Shown here piece by piece: positions 34,475 to 42,278 of a stretch of 64,000 nt of DNA. The stretch comes from an uncultured Gammaproteobacteria bacterium (GTDB lineage: Bacteria; Pseudomonadota; Gammaproteobacteria; HK1), in the NCBI GenBank assembly GCA_958295465.1, contig OY282353.1:2471001-2535000 (forward strand), written 5' to 3'. Numbering within the stretch: the stretch's first letter is position 1; every line of letters begins with the position of its first letter. A program made the translations under genes and the position numbers. The notes under the pieces were generated by a model. The model was given only the letters and a program-made list of their open reading frames with translations, did no database searches and was not told where the DNA came from.

Positions 34475-35830
34475 ATGGAGCCGGTGGCCGTCGGCGTGCT
34501 CGGACTGGGCGCGCTCGTCGCGTTGATCGCGATCCGGGTGCCCGTCGCCTACGCCATGATCGTGGTGGGCGGCGTCGGGGTCGCCGTTCTGAACGGACCC
34601 GGCATCGTCCTGAGCCAGCTCAAGGATCTCGCCTACGGCCAGTTCTCGATCTACGACCTGTCCGTGGTTCCCCTGTTCGTCCTGATGGGGGCGATCGCCT
34701 CCCGTTGCGGCCTGAGCGCGGATCTGTTCAGGGCGGCGAATGCGTGGCTGGGCTGGCTGCGCGGCGGCGTCGCGATTTCGGCCATCGCCGCCTGCGCCGG
34801 ATTCGGCGCCGTATGCGGCAGCTCGCTGGCCACGGCTTCGACGATGGGGCGCGTCGCCCTGCCCGAACTCAAGCGCTACAGGTACTCCGACACCCTGGGC
34901 ACGGGCACCATCGCGGCCGGCGGGGTGCTCGGCATCCTGATCCCCCCGTCGGTGATCCTGATCATCTATTCCGTCATCGTGGAGGCGAACATCGTCACGA
35001 TGTTCGCCGCCGCCCTGATCCCCGGGCTGATCGCCGTCGCCCTGTTCATCTTCACCATCCTGGTCTACGTGACGATCGTCCCCGATGCGGGTCCGAAGGG
35101 CGCACTTCCCGAGCGCGGGGAGTTCATCGCCGCGACCCTCGGCATCCTGCCGGTGGCGCTGGTCTTCGGCGTCGTGATCGGCGGTATCTACCTCGGCTTT
35201 TTCAATCCGACCCCGGCGGCCGCCGCGGGCGCGGTCATGGTGGCCCTGTTCGGGCTGGTCAAGGGCCAGTTGTCCCTGGCCGACGGACGCGAGGCCCTGC
35301 TGGAAACGGCGCGCACCGCCGGCATGATCTACCTGATCCTCCTCGGCGCGGAGCTGTTGAAGATCTTCATGTCCCGCGGCGGCGTGCCCCAGGCGATGGC
35401 CGGGTGGATGGCCGGGTCCGGCCTGCCCCCGATGACGATCCTGATCCTCCTGCTGGCGGCGCTCATCGTGCTGGGATGCCTGATGGACAGCCTGTCGATG
35501 ATCCTGTTGGCGATCCCGTTCTTCTGGCCGGTGCTCGTGGAGCTGAACGGCGGGGACTGGGCCACGGCGGCGGACTCGCCTTTCGGCGTGACCACGGAGG
35601 ACCTGAAGATCTGGTTCGGCGTCCTGGCCCTGATCGTCGTCGAGCTCGGGCTCATCACGCCCCCCGTGGGCATGAACGTCTTCATCATCTCGGCCCAGGC
35701 GCCGGACGTGCCGATGCGCCGGACCTTCCTTGGCGTGCTGCCGTTCTTCGGGGCGGAGCTCGTGCGCGTGGCGGTGCTGGTCGCGTTTCCCGCGCTCACG
35801 CTGTGGCTTCCGGCGGTGCTTGGGGGGTAG
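34475..35830 (+). CDS. dctM: TRAP transporter large permease (DctM)
   Basis: 451 residues, ~12 membrane segments. Family motifs are SVVPLFVLMGAIASRCGLS, GFGAVCGSSLATASTMGRVA, GGVLGILIPPSVILIIYSVI and LGLITPPVGMNVFIISAQAP. It is the sodium-coupled transport subunit that takes ligand from DctP. It lies 2 bp after dctQ, completing a three-gene operon. Confidence 0.94.
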   Translation: MEPVAVGVLGLGALVALIAIRVPVAYAMIVVGGVGVAVLNGPGIVLSQLKDLAYGQFSIYDLSVVPLFVLMGAIASRCGLSADLFRAANAWLGWLRGGVAISAIAACAGFGAVCGSSLATASTMGRVALPELKRYRYSDTLGTGTIAAGGVLGILIPPSVILIIYSVIVEANIVTMFAAALIPGLIAVALFIFTILVYVTIVPDAGPKGALPERGEFIAATLGILPVALVFGVVIGGIYLGFFNPTPAAAAGAVMVALFGLVKGQLSLADGREALLETARTAGMIYLILLGAELLKIFMSRGGVPQAMAGWMAGSGLPPMTILILLLAALIVLGCLMDSLSMILLAIPFFWPVLVELNGGDWATAADSPFGVTTEDLKIWFGVLALIVVELGLITPPVGMNVFIISAQAPDVPMRRTFLGVLPFFGAELVRVAVLVAFPALTLWLPAVLGG

Positions 35831-35978
35831 TCGGAGAGCCGTCATCGCCGGCGCCGATCGACATCGTATCGGCCGGTGTCCGAGCGTTTGCGCCGAGGCC
35901 ATGGTTGCGCTCCCTGCCACTCCGGTGCAGACCGGTACGGAGAACCCCGACTCCGGAGCAGCCCGTCGCAGGTTGGCA

Positions 35979-36070
35979 ACGACGAGCATGGCGAGAGCTC
36001 TCCAGGTGACGTCCCATTGGAACGACGGGCATGGCGAGGGCTCTCCAGGTGACGTCCCACGTGGGACGTC
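35979..36070. repeat. tandem duplication ending in a 20-bp perfect palindrome
   Basis: Two copies of an approximately 46-bp unit centred on ATGGCGAG(A/G)GCTCTCCAGG and GTGACGTCCCA. The second copy runs into GACGTCCCACGTGGGACGTC (36051-36070), a perfect 20-bp palindrome. This is in the spacer (35831-36211) between dctM and the ATPase array; nothing else was recognised there. Confidence 0.75.
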
Positions 36071-36211
36071 AGGCTTCGATCCGGTCACGGCGATTCCGGG
36101 CGTCTCCATCTCGCAGGCGCCCGGCGTCGCCGGTGGTAGCGCCACGATCGCCGCCGGCTCTCTCCCTCACCGGCGTCGACTGTATCCCTGGCCCAACCGG
36201 CGGGCGGCAAG

Positions 36212-36220
36212 TGCCATAAT
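36212..36220 (+). promoter_or_regulatory. extended -10 promoter, ATPase-nuclease copy 2
   Basis: TGCCATAAT with 6 nt to ATG 36227, in the same conserved block as the other copies; it predicts a leaderless mRNA. Confidence 0.5.
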
Positions 36221-36226
36221 CGGCCC

Positions 36227-37855
36227 ATGCGCTTCTTCAACACCGAAGGGCCGGTGCGCCCGGACGACCACTACGCCATTCCGCCGCTGGACCGGATGGA
36301 CGTCGATGAATTCCTGGGCCTGATTCGTGCCAAGCGCTACTTCGTGCTGCACGCGCCACGGCAGACGGGCAAGACCTCCGCGCTCATCGTCCTGCGCAAC
36401 CTGCTCAACCGCGGCGAAGCGGGCAACTTCCGGTGCGTGAACGTGAACGTCGAACCCGCCCAGGTGGCGCGCGACGATGTGGCGCGCGGCATCCGCGCCA
36501 TTCTGGGCAGCCTGGCCGACAGCGCGCTGCTGCTGGGCGACGACTATCCCACCGGGGTCTGGCTTGACGTCCTGGCGGACATGGGGCCGGAAAACGCCCT
36601 CAAGGGGTTGCTCACCCGCTGGTGCGTGGCGAACCCGACGCCGCTGGTGCTGCTGGTGGACGAGATCGACTCGCTGGTCGGCGACACCCTGCTCTCGGTG
36701 CTGCGCCAGCTCCGCGCCGGCTACGAGCAACGCCCCGAGGGCTTCCCGCAGAGCGTGGTGCTGTGCGGGGTGCGCGACATCCGCGACTACCGCATCCGGT
36801 CGAGCACCGGCGAGGTCATCGCCGGCGGCAGCCCGTTCAACGTCGCGGCGAAGTCGCTTCGCATGGGGGACTTCACCGAAGCCGAGACGCGGGCGCTGAT
36901 GGCGCAGCACACGGAGGAGACCGGCCAGCGGTTCACGGCGGCGGCGCTGGATTCGGTGTGGACGCAGACGCAAGGCCAGCCGTGGCTGGTGAACGCGCTG
37001 TGCGCGGGGGCGTGCTTCGACAACAAGGCGGGACGGGACCGCTCGCGGGCCATCGAAGTGGACGACGTCTACGCGGCGCGGGAGGAGCTCATCCTCTCGC
37101 GGCGCACGCACTTGGACCAGTTGGCGCACAAGCTGGAGGAGGAACGGGTGCGGCGCGTCATCGAGCCGTTGCTGAGCGACGCCGAGGAGCCGGGCTGCGA
37201 GGTGTCCGACATCGGCTTCCAGCGCGACGTCGACTACGTGCGGGATCTGGGGCTGATCGCGCCGGGCCGGGGGATCCGCATGGCGAACCCGATCTACGCG
37301 GAGGTGGTGCCGCGGGAGTTGACGGCGGCGGCGCAGGAGCGTCTGGCGAACGTCCAGGCGACATGGTATGTGGACGGCGCCGGCCGGTTGGACATGACGA
37401 AGCTGCTGAGGGCGTTCGGCACCTTCTTCGGGGAGCACGCGGAGCACTGGATGGGGCGCTTCGACTACCGGGAGGCGGGGCCGCAGCTCCTGTTGCAGTC
37501 ATACCTGCAGCGGGTGGTGAACGGGGGCGGTCGCATCGAGCGGGAGTACGGGCTTGGGCGGGGCGCGACGGATCTTCTGGTGCTGTGGCCGCGCGAGGCG
37601 GGTCAGCCGTCGGACCTGTGGGAGCGTTTCGTGGTCGAGTGCAAGGTGCTGCGCGATACGGACCGCAAGAGTCTCGCGTGGACGATCGAGCGCGGGGTGG
37701 AGCAGACGTTGGGGTACATGGTGCAGTGCGGGGCGGAGGAAGGGCATCTGGTGGTGTTCGACCGCCGGACGGGGAAACGTCGGCGGGATGGCGGCGAGGC
37801 GGGAGGAAGCGGGCGCCGGCAGGACGGTCGCAAGGTGGCAGTCTGGAAGTTGTAG
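36227..37855 (+). CDS. AAA-type ATPase / PD-(D/E)XK nuclease-like protein, copy 2
   Basis: 542 residues, intact. It begins MRFFNTEGPVRPDDHYAIPP. ATPase domain ~30-330: Walker A HAPRQTGKTSALIVLRNLLN (~residue 45), Walker B TPLVLLVDEIDSLVGD (~145), then sensor-type CGVRDIRDYRIRSSTGEVIA. A winged-helix-like middle contains DYVRDLGLIAPGRGIRMANP. C-terminal nuclease-like core ~430-500: IEREYGLGRGATDLLVLWPR and RFVVECKVLRDTDRKSL give the D...E-x-K set. The tail is Arg/Gly-rich. The family resembles AAA_35-type ATPases of unknown role, often in many copies per genome. An ATP-gated DNA-cleaving or mobile/defence-linked role is possible, not shown. Confidence 0.88.
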   Translation: MRFFNTEGPVRPDDHYAIPPLDRMDVDEFLGLIRAKRYFVLHAPRQTGKTSALIVLRNLLNRGEAGNFRCVNVNVEPAQVARDDVARGIRAILGSLADSALLLGDDYPTGVWLDVLADMGPENALKGLLTRWCVANPTPLVLLVDEIDSLVGDTLLSVLRQLRAGYEQRPEGFPQSVVLCGVRDIRDYRIRSSTGEVIAGGSPFNVAAKSLRMGDFTEAETRALMAQHTEETGQRFTAAALDSVWTQTQGQPWLVNALCAGACFDNKAGRDRSRAIEVDDVYAAREELILSRRTHLDQLAHKLEEERVRRVIEPLLSDAEEPGCEVSDIGFQRDVDYVRDLGLIAPGRGIRMANPIYAEVVPRELTAAAQERLANVQATWYVDGAGRLDMTKLLRAFGTFFGEHAEHWMGRFDYREAGPQLLLQSYLQRVVNGGGRIEREYGLGRGATDLLVLWPREAGQPSDLWERFVVECKVLRDTDRKSLAWTIERGVEQTLGYMVQCGAEEGHLVVFDRRTGKRRRDGGEAGGSGRRQDGRKVAVWKL

Positions 37856-38250
37856 GGCGTCGCCGGCGTGGCGAGAACGGTTTTGCCCTGGGTGAAAACG
37901 AATGGTCCGCGTCCGGCTACTACATCGTCACTCCCGGCGATGGGCTGGCCCCGGACAAGGATTTCTTCCCCGAGGTGGAGGTGCCCTTGCTCCACGACCT
38001 CGGCGACGGCCGCAGTATGTACAGCTTCGTCGATCTGTTGGCGGAGACGCCCGCTGGCTGGCTGATCGTCGACCACAAGTCCTCGACGCGGCGCAAATCC
38101 GCCTGGTGCGATGAAGCGCTGCAGCATGCCGGGCAACTCGAGGCATACCACGATGCGCTGGTGGCGGCCGGCCGCGACGTAGCCGCCTGCTACATCCACT
38201 TCGCCGTGACCGGAGGCCTCGTCGAAGTCAAGCTCTCCCATGCTGTGTAG
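37856..38250 (+). pseudogene. 3' tail of an AddA/RecB-like nuclease gene
   Basis: Reads VEVPLLHDLGDGRSMYSFVD, LLAETPAGWLIVDHKSSTRR and HAGQLEAYHDALVAAGRDVA, ending at TAG 38250. This is the PD-(D/E)XK nuclease domain end of AddA/UvrD-type helicase-nucleases (D-H-K triad, Q-L-x-x-Y motif). No helicase part precedes it; it starts directly after copy 2. A shorter version follows copy 3. It is best explained as the gene that originally preceded the ATPase, carried along by tandem duplication. Confidence 0.75.
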
Positions 38251-38342
38251 CGCGCGGCATCTTCGCGCCCGCCGAAGGCGGCGTGCCGGCCTGCGCGGCA
38301 CATCGCCGGAGTGCCCCTCTGGCCCAACCGGCGGGCGGCAAG

Positions 38343-38351
38343 TGCCATAAT
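38343..38351 (+). promoter_or_regulatory. extended -10 promoter, ATPase-nuclease copy 3
   Basis: TGCCATAAT with 6 nt to ATG 38358, within the conserved upstream block. Confidence 0.5.
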
Positions 38352-38357
38352 CGGCCC

Positions 38358-39986
38358 ATGCGCTTCTTCAATACCGAAGGGCCGGTGCGCCCGGACGACC
38401 ACTACGCCATCCGGCCGCTGGACCGGGTGGACGTGGATGAATTCCTGGACCTGATTCGTGCCAAGCGCTACTTCGTGCTGCACGCGCCGCGCCAGACCGG
38501 CAAGACCTCCGCCCTGATCGCCCTGCGCGACCTCCTGAACAGCGGCGTGGCTGGCAACTTCCGCTGCGTGAACGTGAACGTCGAACCCGCCCAGGTGGCG
38601 CGCGACGACGTGGCGCGCGGCATCCGCGCCATCCTGAGCAGCCTGGCCACGAGCGCGCGCCTTCTGGGCGACGACTACCCGGACGGCATTTGGCCCGACG
38701 TCCTGACCAAGGTTGGTCCCGAGGACGCCCTCAAGGAGCTGCTCACCCGCTGGTGCGTGGCGAACCCCGTGCCGCTGGTGCTGCTGGTGGACGAGATCGA
38801 TTCGCTGGTCGGCGACACCTTGCTCTCGGTGCTGCGCCAGCTCCGCGCCGGCTACGAGCAACGCCCCGAGGGCTTCCCGCAGAGCGTGGTGCTGTGCGGG
38901 GTGCGCGACATCCGCGACTACCGCATCCGGTCGAGCACCGGCGAGGTCATTGCCGGCGGCAGCCCCTTCAACGTCGCGGCGAAGTCGCTTCGCATGGGGG
39001 ACTTCACGGAAGCGGAGACGCGGGCGCTGATGGCCCAGCACACGGAGGAGACCGGCCAGCGGTTCTCGTCGTCGGCGCTGGATTCGGTGTGGACGCAGAC
39101 CCAGGGCCAGCCGTGGCTGGTGAACGCGCTGTGCGCCGGGGCGTGCTTCGACAACAAGGCGGGGCGGGACCGCTCGCGCACCATCGAAGTGGACGACGTC
39201 TACGCCGCCCGGGAAGAGCTCATCCTCTCGCGGCGCACGCATCTGGACCAGTTGGCGCACAAGCTGGAGGAGGCGCGGGTGCGGCGCGTCATCGAGCCGC
39301 TGCTGAGCGATGCCGAGGAGCCGGGCTGCGAGGTGTCCGACATCGGCTTCCAGCGCGACGTCGACTACGTGCGGGATCTGGGGCTGATCGCGCCGGGCCG
39401 GGGGATCCGCATGGCGAATCCGATCTACGCGGAGGTGGTGCCGCGGGAGTTGACGGCGGCGGCGCAGGAGCGTCTGGCGAACGTCCAGGCGACGTGGTAC
39501 GTGGACGGCGCCGGCCGGTTGGACATGACGAAGCTGCTGAGGGCGTTCGGCACCTTCTTCGGCGAGCACGCGGAGCACTGGATGGGGCGCTTCGACTACC
39601 GGGAGGCGGGGCCGCAGCTCCTGTTGCAGTCATACCTGCAGCGGGTGGTGAACGGGGGCGGACGCATCGAGCGGGAGTACGGGTTGGGACGGGGACGGAC
39701 GGATCTTCTGGTGCTGTGGCCGCGGGAGACGGGTCAGCCGTCGGACCTGTGGGAGCGGTTCGTGGTCGAGTGCAAGGTGCTGCGCGATACGGACCGCAAG
39801 AGCCTCGCGTGGACGGTCGAGCGCGGGGTGGAGCAGACGTTGGGGTACATGGCGCAGTGCGGAGCGGAGGAAGGGCATCTGGTGGTGTTCGACCGCCGGA
39901 CCGGGAAACGTCGGCGGGATGGCGGCGAGGCGGGAGGAAACGGGCGCCGGCAGGACGGGCGCAAGGTGGCGGTCTGGATGCTGTAG
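38358..39986 (+). CDS. AAA-type ATPase / PD-(D/E)XK nuclease-like protein, copy 3
   Basis: 542 residues, intact, very close to copy 2. Differences concentrate around residues 90-130 (LATSARLLGDDYPDGIWPDV here) and at the C-terminus (VAVWML). Walker A, Walker B, the RTDLLVLWP aspartate and VVECKV are all kept. The near identity, including silent positions, with block-wise shared variants between copies suggests recent tandem duplication plus gene conversion. It is followed by the deleted AddA-like tail. Confidence 0.88.
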   Translation: MRFFNTEGPVRPDDHYAIRPLDRVDVDEFLDLIRAKRYFVLHAPRQTGKTSALIALRDLLNSGVAGNFRCVNVNVEPAQVARDDVARGIRAILSSLATSARLLGDDYPDGIWPDVLTKVGPEDALKELLTRWCVANPVPLVLLVDEIDSLVGDTLLSVLRQLRAGYEQRPEGFPQSVVLCGVRDIRDYRIRSSTGEVIAGGSPFNVAAKSLRMGDFTEAETRALMAQHTEETGQRFSSSALDSVWTQTQGQPWLVNALCAGACFDNKAGRDRSRTIEVDDVYAAREELILSRRTHLDQLAHKLEEARVRRVIEPLLSDAEEPGCEVSDIGFQRDVDYVRDLGLIAPGRGIRMANPIYAEVVPRELTAAAQERLANVQATWYVDGAGRLDMTKLLRAFGTFFGEHAEHWMGRFDYREAGPQLLLQSYLQRVVNGGGRIEREYGLGRGRTDLLVLWPRETGQPSDLWERFVVECKVLRDTDRKSLAWTVERGVEQTLGYMAQCGAEEGHLVVFDRRTGKRRRDGGEAGGNGRRQDGRKVAVWML

Positions 39987-40137
39987 GGCGTCGCCGGCGT
40001 GGCGAGATACGGTTTTGCCCTGGGTGAAAACGCATGACCCGCGTCCGGCTACTCCATCGTCACTACTGGCGACCTGCTACATCCACTTCGCCGTGACCGG
40101 AGGCCTCGTCGAAGTCGAACTCTCCCATGCTGCGTAG
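39987..40137 (+). pseudogene. internally deleted copy of the AddA/RecB-like tail
   Basis: Begins like 37856 onward (GGCGTCGCCGGCGTGGCGAG and so on) but jumps from the segment equivalent to ~37939 to that at ~38188, ending with YIHFAVTGGLVEVELSHAA and a stop. About 250 bp including the nuclease core are missing. It confirms that the duplicated unit consists of ATPase plus tail. Confidence 0.75.
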
Positions 40138-40210
40138 CGCGCGGCATCTTCGCGCCCGCCTGCGCGACGCATCGCCGGAGCGCCCCTTGACCCAACCGGC
40201 GGGCGGCAAG

Positions 40211-40219
40211 TGCCATAAT
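40211..40219 (+). promoter_or_regulatory. extended -10 promoter, ATPase-nuclease copy 4
   Basis: TGCCATAAT with 6 nt to ATG 40226. A possible -35-like TTGACC lies 21 nt further up, which is too far for a normal spacer, so the extended -10 probably dominates. Confidence 0.5.
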
Positions 40220-40225
40220 CGGCCC

Positions 40226-41854
40226 ATGCGCTTCTTCAACACCGAAGGGCCGGTGCGCCCGGACAACCACTACGCCATCCCGCCCCTGGACCGGATGGAC
40301 GTCGATGAACTCCTGGACCTGATTCGGACCAAGCGCTACTTCGTGCTGCACGCGCCGCGCCAGACGGGCAAGACCTCCGCCCTCATCGCCCTGCGCGACC
40401 TGCTCAACAGCGGCGAAGCCGGCCACTTCCGCTGCGTGGACGTGAACGTGGAGGTCGGCCAGGTGGCGCGCGACGACGTGGCCGAGGGCCTGCGCGCCAT
40501 CCTGAGCAGCCTGGCCATGAGCGCCGAGCTACTCGGCGACGACTCCCTGGAAGGCATCTGGCCGGACACGCTCGCCAGAGCGGGCGCCAACAACGCCTTG
40601 CGGCAGGTGCTCGCCCGCTGGTGCGTGGCGAACCCTGTGCCGCTGGTGCTGCTGGTGGACGAGATCGACTCGCTGGTGGGCGACACCCTGCTCTCGGTGC
40701 TGCGCCAGCTCCGCGCCGGCTACCAGCAGCGCCCCGAGGGCTTCCCGCAGAGCGTGGTGCTGTGCGGGGTGCGCGACATCCGCGACTACCGCATCCGGTC
40801 GAGCACCGGCGAGGTCATCGCCGGCGGCAGTCCGTTCAACGTCGCTGCGAAGTCGCTTCGCATGGGTGATTTCACGGAAGCGGAGACGCGGGCGCTGATG
40901 GCCCAGCACACGGAGGAGACCGGCCAGCGGTTCTCGTCGTCGGCGCTGGATTCGGTGTGGACGCAGACGCGGGGCCAGCCGTGGCTGGTGAACGCACTGT
41001 GCGCCGGGACCTGCTTCGACAACAAGGCAGGAAGGGACCGCTCGCGGACCATCGAAGTGGACGACGTCTACGCGGCGCGGGAGGAGTTGATTCTCTCGCG
41101 GCGCACGCATCTGGACCAGTTGGCGCACAAGCTGGAGGAGGCGCGGGTGCGGCGCGTCATCGAGCCGCTGCTGAGCGATGCGGAGGAGCCGGGCTGCGAG
41201 GTGTCGGACATCGGCTTCCAGCGTGACGTCGACTACGTGCGGGATCTGGGGCTGATCGCGCCGGGCCGGGGGATCCGCATGGCGAACCCGATCTACGCGG
41301 AGGTGGTGCCGCGGGAGCTGACGGCGGCGGCGCAGGAGCGTCTGGCGAACGTTCAGGCGACGTGGAACGTGGACGGCGATGGCCGGTTGGACATGACGAA
41401 GCTGCTGAGGGCGTTCGGCACCTTCTTCGGGGAGCACGCGGAGCACTGGATGGGGCGCTTCGACTACCGGGAGGCGGGGCCGCAGCTCCTGTTGCAGTCG
41501 TACCTGCAACGTGTGGTGAACGGGGGCGGTCGCATCGAACGGGAGTACGGGCTGGGGCGGGGCGCGACGGATCTGCTGGTGCTGTGGCCGCGGGAGTCGG
41601 GGCAGCCGTCGGACCTGTGGGAGCGGTTCGTGGTCGAGTGCAAGGTGTTGCGTGATACGGACCGCAAGAGCCTCGCGTGGACCATCGAGCGCGGGGTGGA
41701 GCAGACGTTGGGGTACATGGGGCAGTGCGGAGCGGAGGAAGGGCATCTGGTGGTGTTCGACCGCCGGACCGGGAAACGTCGGCGGGGCGGCGGCGAGGCG
41801 GGAGGAGGCGGGCGCCGGCAGGACGGGCGCAAGGTGGCGGTCTGGAAGTTGTAG
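40226..41854 (+). CDS. AAA-type ATPase / PD-(D/E)XK nuclease-like protein, copy 4
   Basis: 542 residues, intact. It is the most divergent of the array in residues 80-135 (DVAEGLRAILSSLAMSAELL and WPDTLARAGANNALRQVLAR), but almost identical to copies 2 and 3 from Walker B onward. Walker A APRQTGKTSAL, Walker B LVLLVDEIDSLVGD, ATDLLVLWP and VVECKV are present. The contrast between a variable N-terminal third and a nearly invariant remainder suggests either specificity divergence or conversion limited to the 3' part. No AddA-like tail follows, marking the array end. Confidence 0.88.
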   Translation: MRFFNTEGPVRPDNHYAIPPLDRMDVDELLDLIRTKRYFVLHAPRQTGKTSALIALRDLLNSGEAGHFRCVDVNVEVGQVARDDVAEGLRAILSSLAMSAELLGDDSLEGIWPDTLARAGANNALRQVLARWCVANPVPLVLLVDEIDSLVGDTLLSVLRQLRAGYQQRPEGFPQSVVLCGVRDIRDYRIRSSTGEVIAGGSPFNVAAKSLRMGDFTEAETRALMAQHTEETGQRFSSSALDSVWTQTRGQPWLVNALCAGTCFDNKAGRDRSRTIEVDDVYAAREELILSRRTHLDQLAHKLEEARVRRVIEPLLSDAEEPGCEVSDIGFQRDVDYVRDLGLIAPGRGIRMANPIYAEVVPRELTAAAQERLANVQATWNVDGDGRLDMTKLLRAFGTFFGEHAEHWMGRFDYREAGPQLLLQSYLQRVVNGGGRIEREYGLGRGATDLLVLWPRESGQPSDLWERFVVECKVLRDTDRKSLAWTIERGVEQTLGYMGQCGAEEGHLVVFDRRTGKRRRGGGEAGGGGRRQDGRKVAVWKL

Positions 41855-42054
41855 GGCGTCGCCGGCGTGGCGAGTCCCCATGAATCGAGCTCACGGATTC
41901 AGGCCTGTGTCGAACTCACCTCCATCGAGCGGGAAATGTTCGTGACGAACCGGGTGACCGACTGAGCGTCGCAGCCTGGGCCGTCATCGGTAGCGGCTTG
42001 AGCGCTGCCGGCGCGGTGGCCGCGGCGCATCGCCGGAGCGTCCCCCTGGCCCGA

Positions 42055-42278
42055 TGGCGCGGCGGCGAGCGCCGTTCCTGACGAGGCGTTCGTCAAGGCC
42101 GATCGGGCAAGGGCTCCGTCACGGCCTGCGTCGGTCCACGACCCGCGCCGCCTTTGCGCTGAACCGCTCGGCGGCGGCGAGCGCCGTTCCGGACGAGGCG
42201 TTCGTCGAGGCCGATCGGGCAAGGGCTCCGTCACGGCTTGCGCCGGTCCATGACCCGCGCCGCCTTTGCGCTGAACCG
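42055..42278 (-). repeat. 112-bp tandem duplication of the PaaK-like gene 3' end
   Basis: Period 112 bp; the block starting GCGCCGTTCC occurs at 42069 and 42181. The gene ends RFSAKAARVMDRRKP, and the downstream decayed copy still reads RFSAKAARVVDRRRP. The copies lie immediately beyond the native stop. Confidence 0.85.

Noticed and set aside
34319..36145. Long open frame antisense to dctM
   Set aside because: Gln/His/Arg/Asp-rich shadow of the TRAP permease with no domain features.
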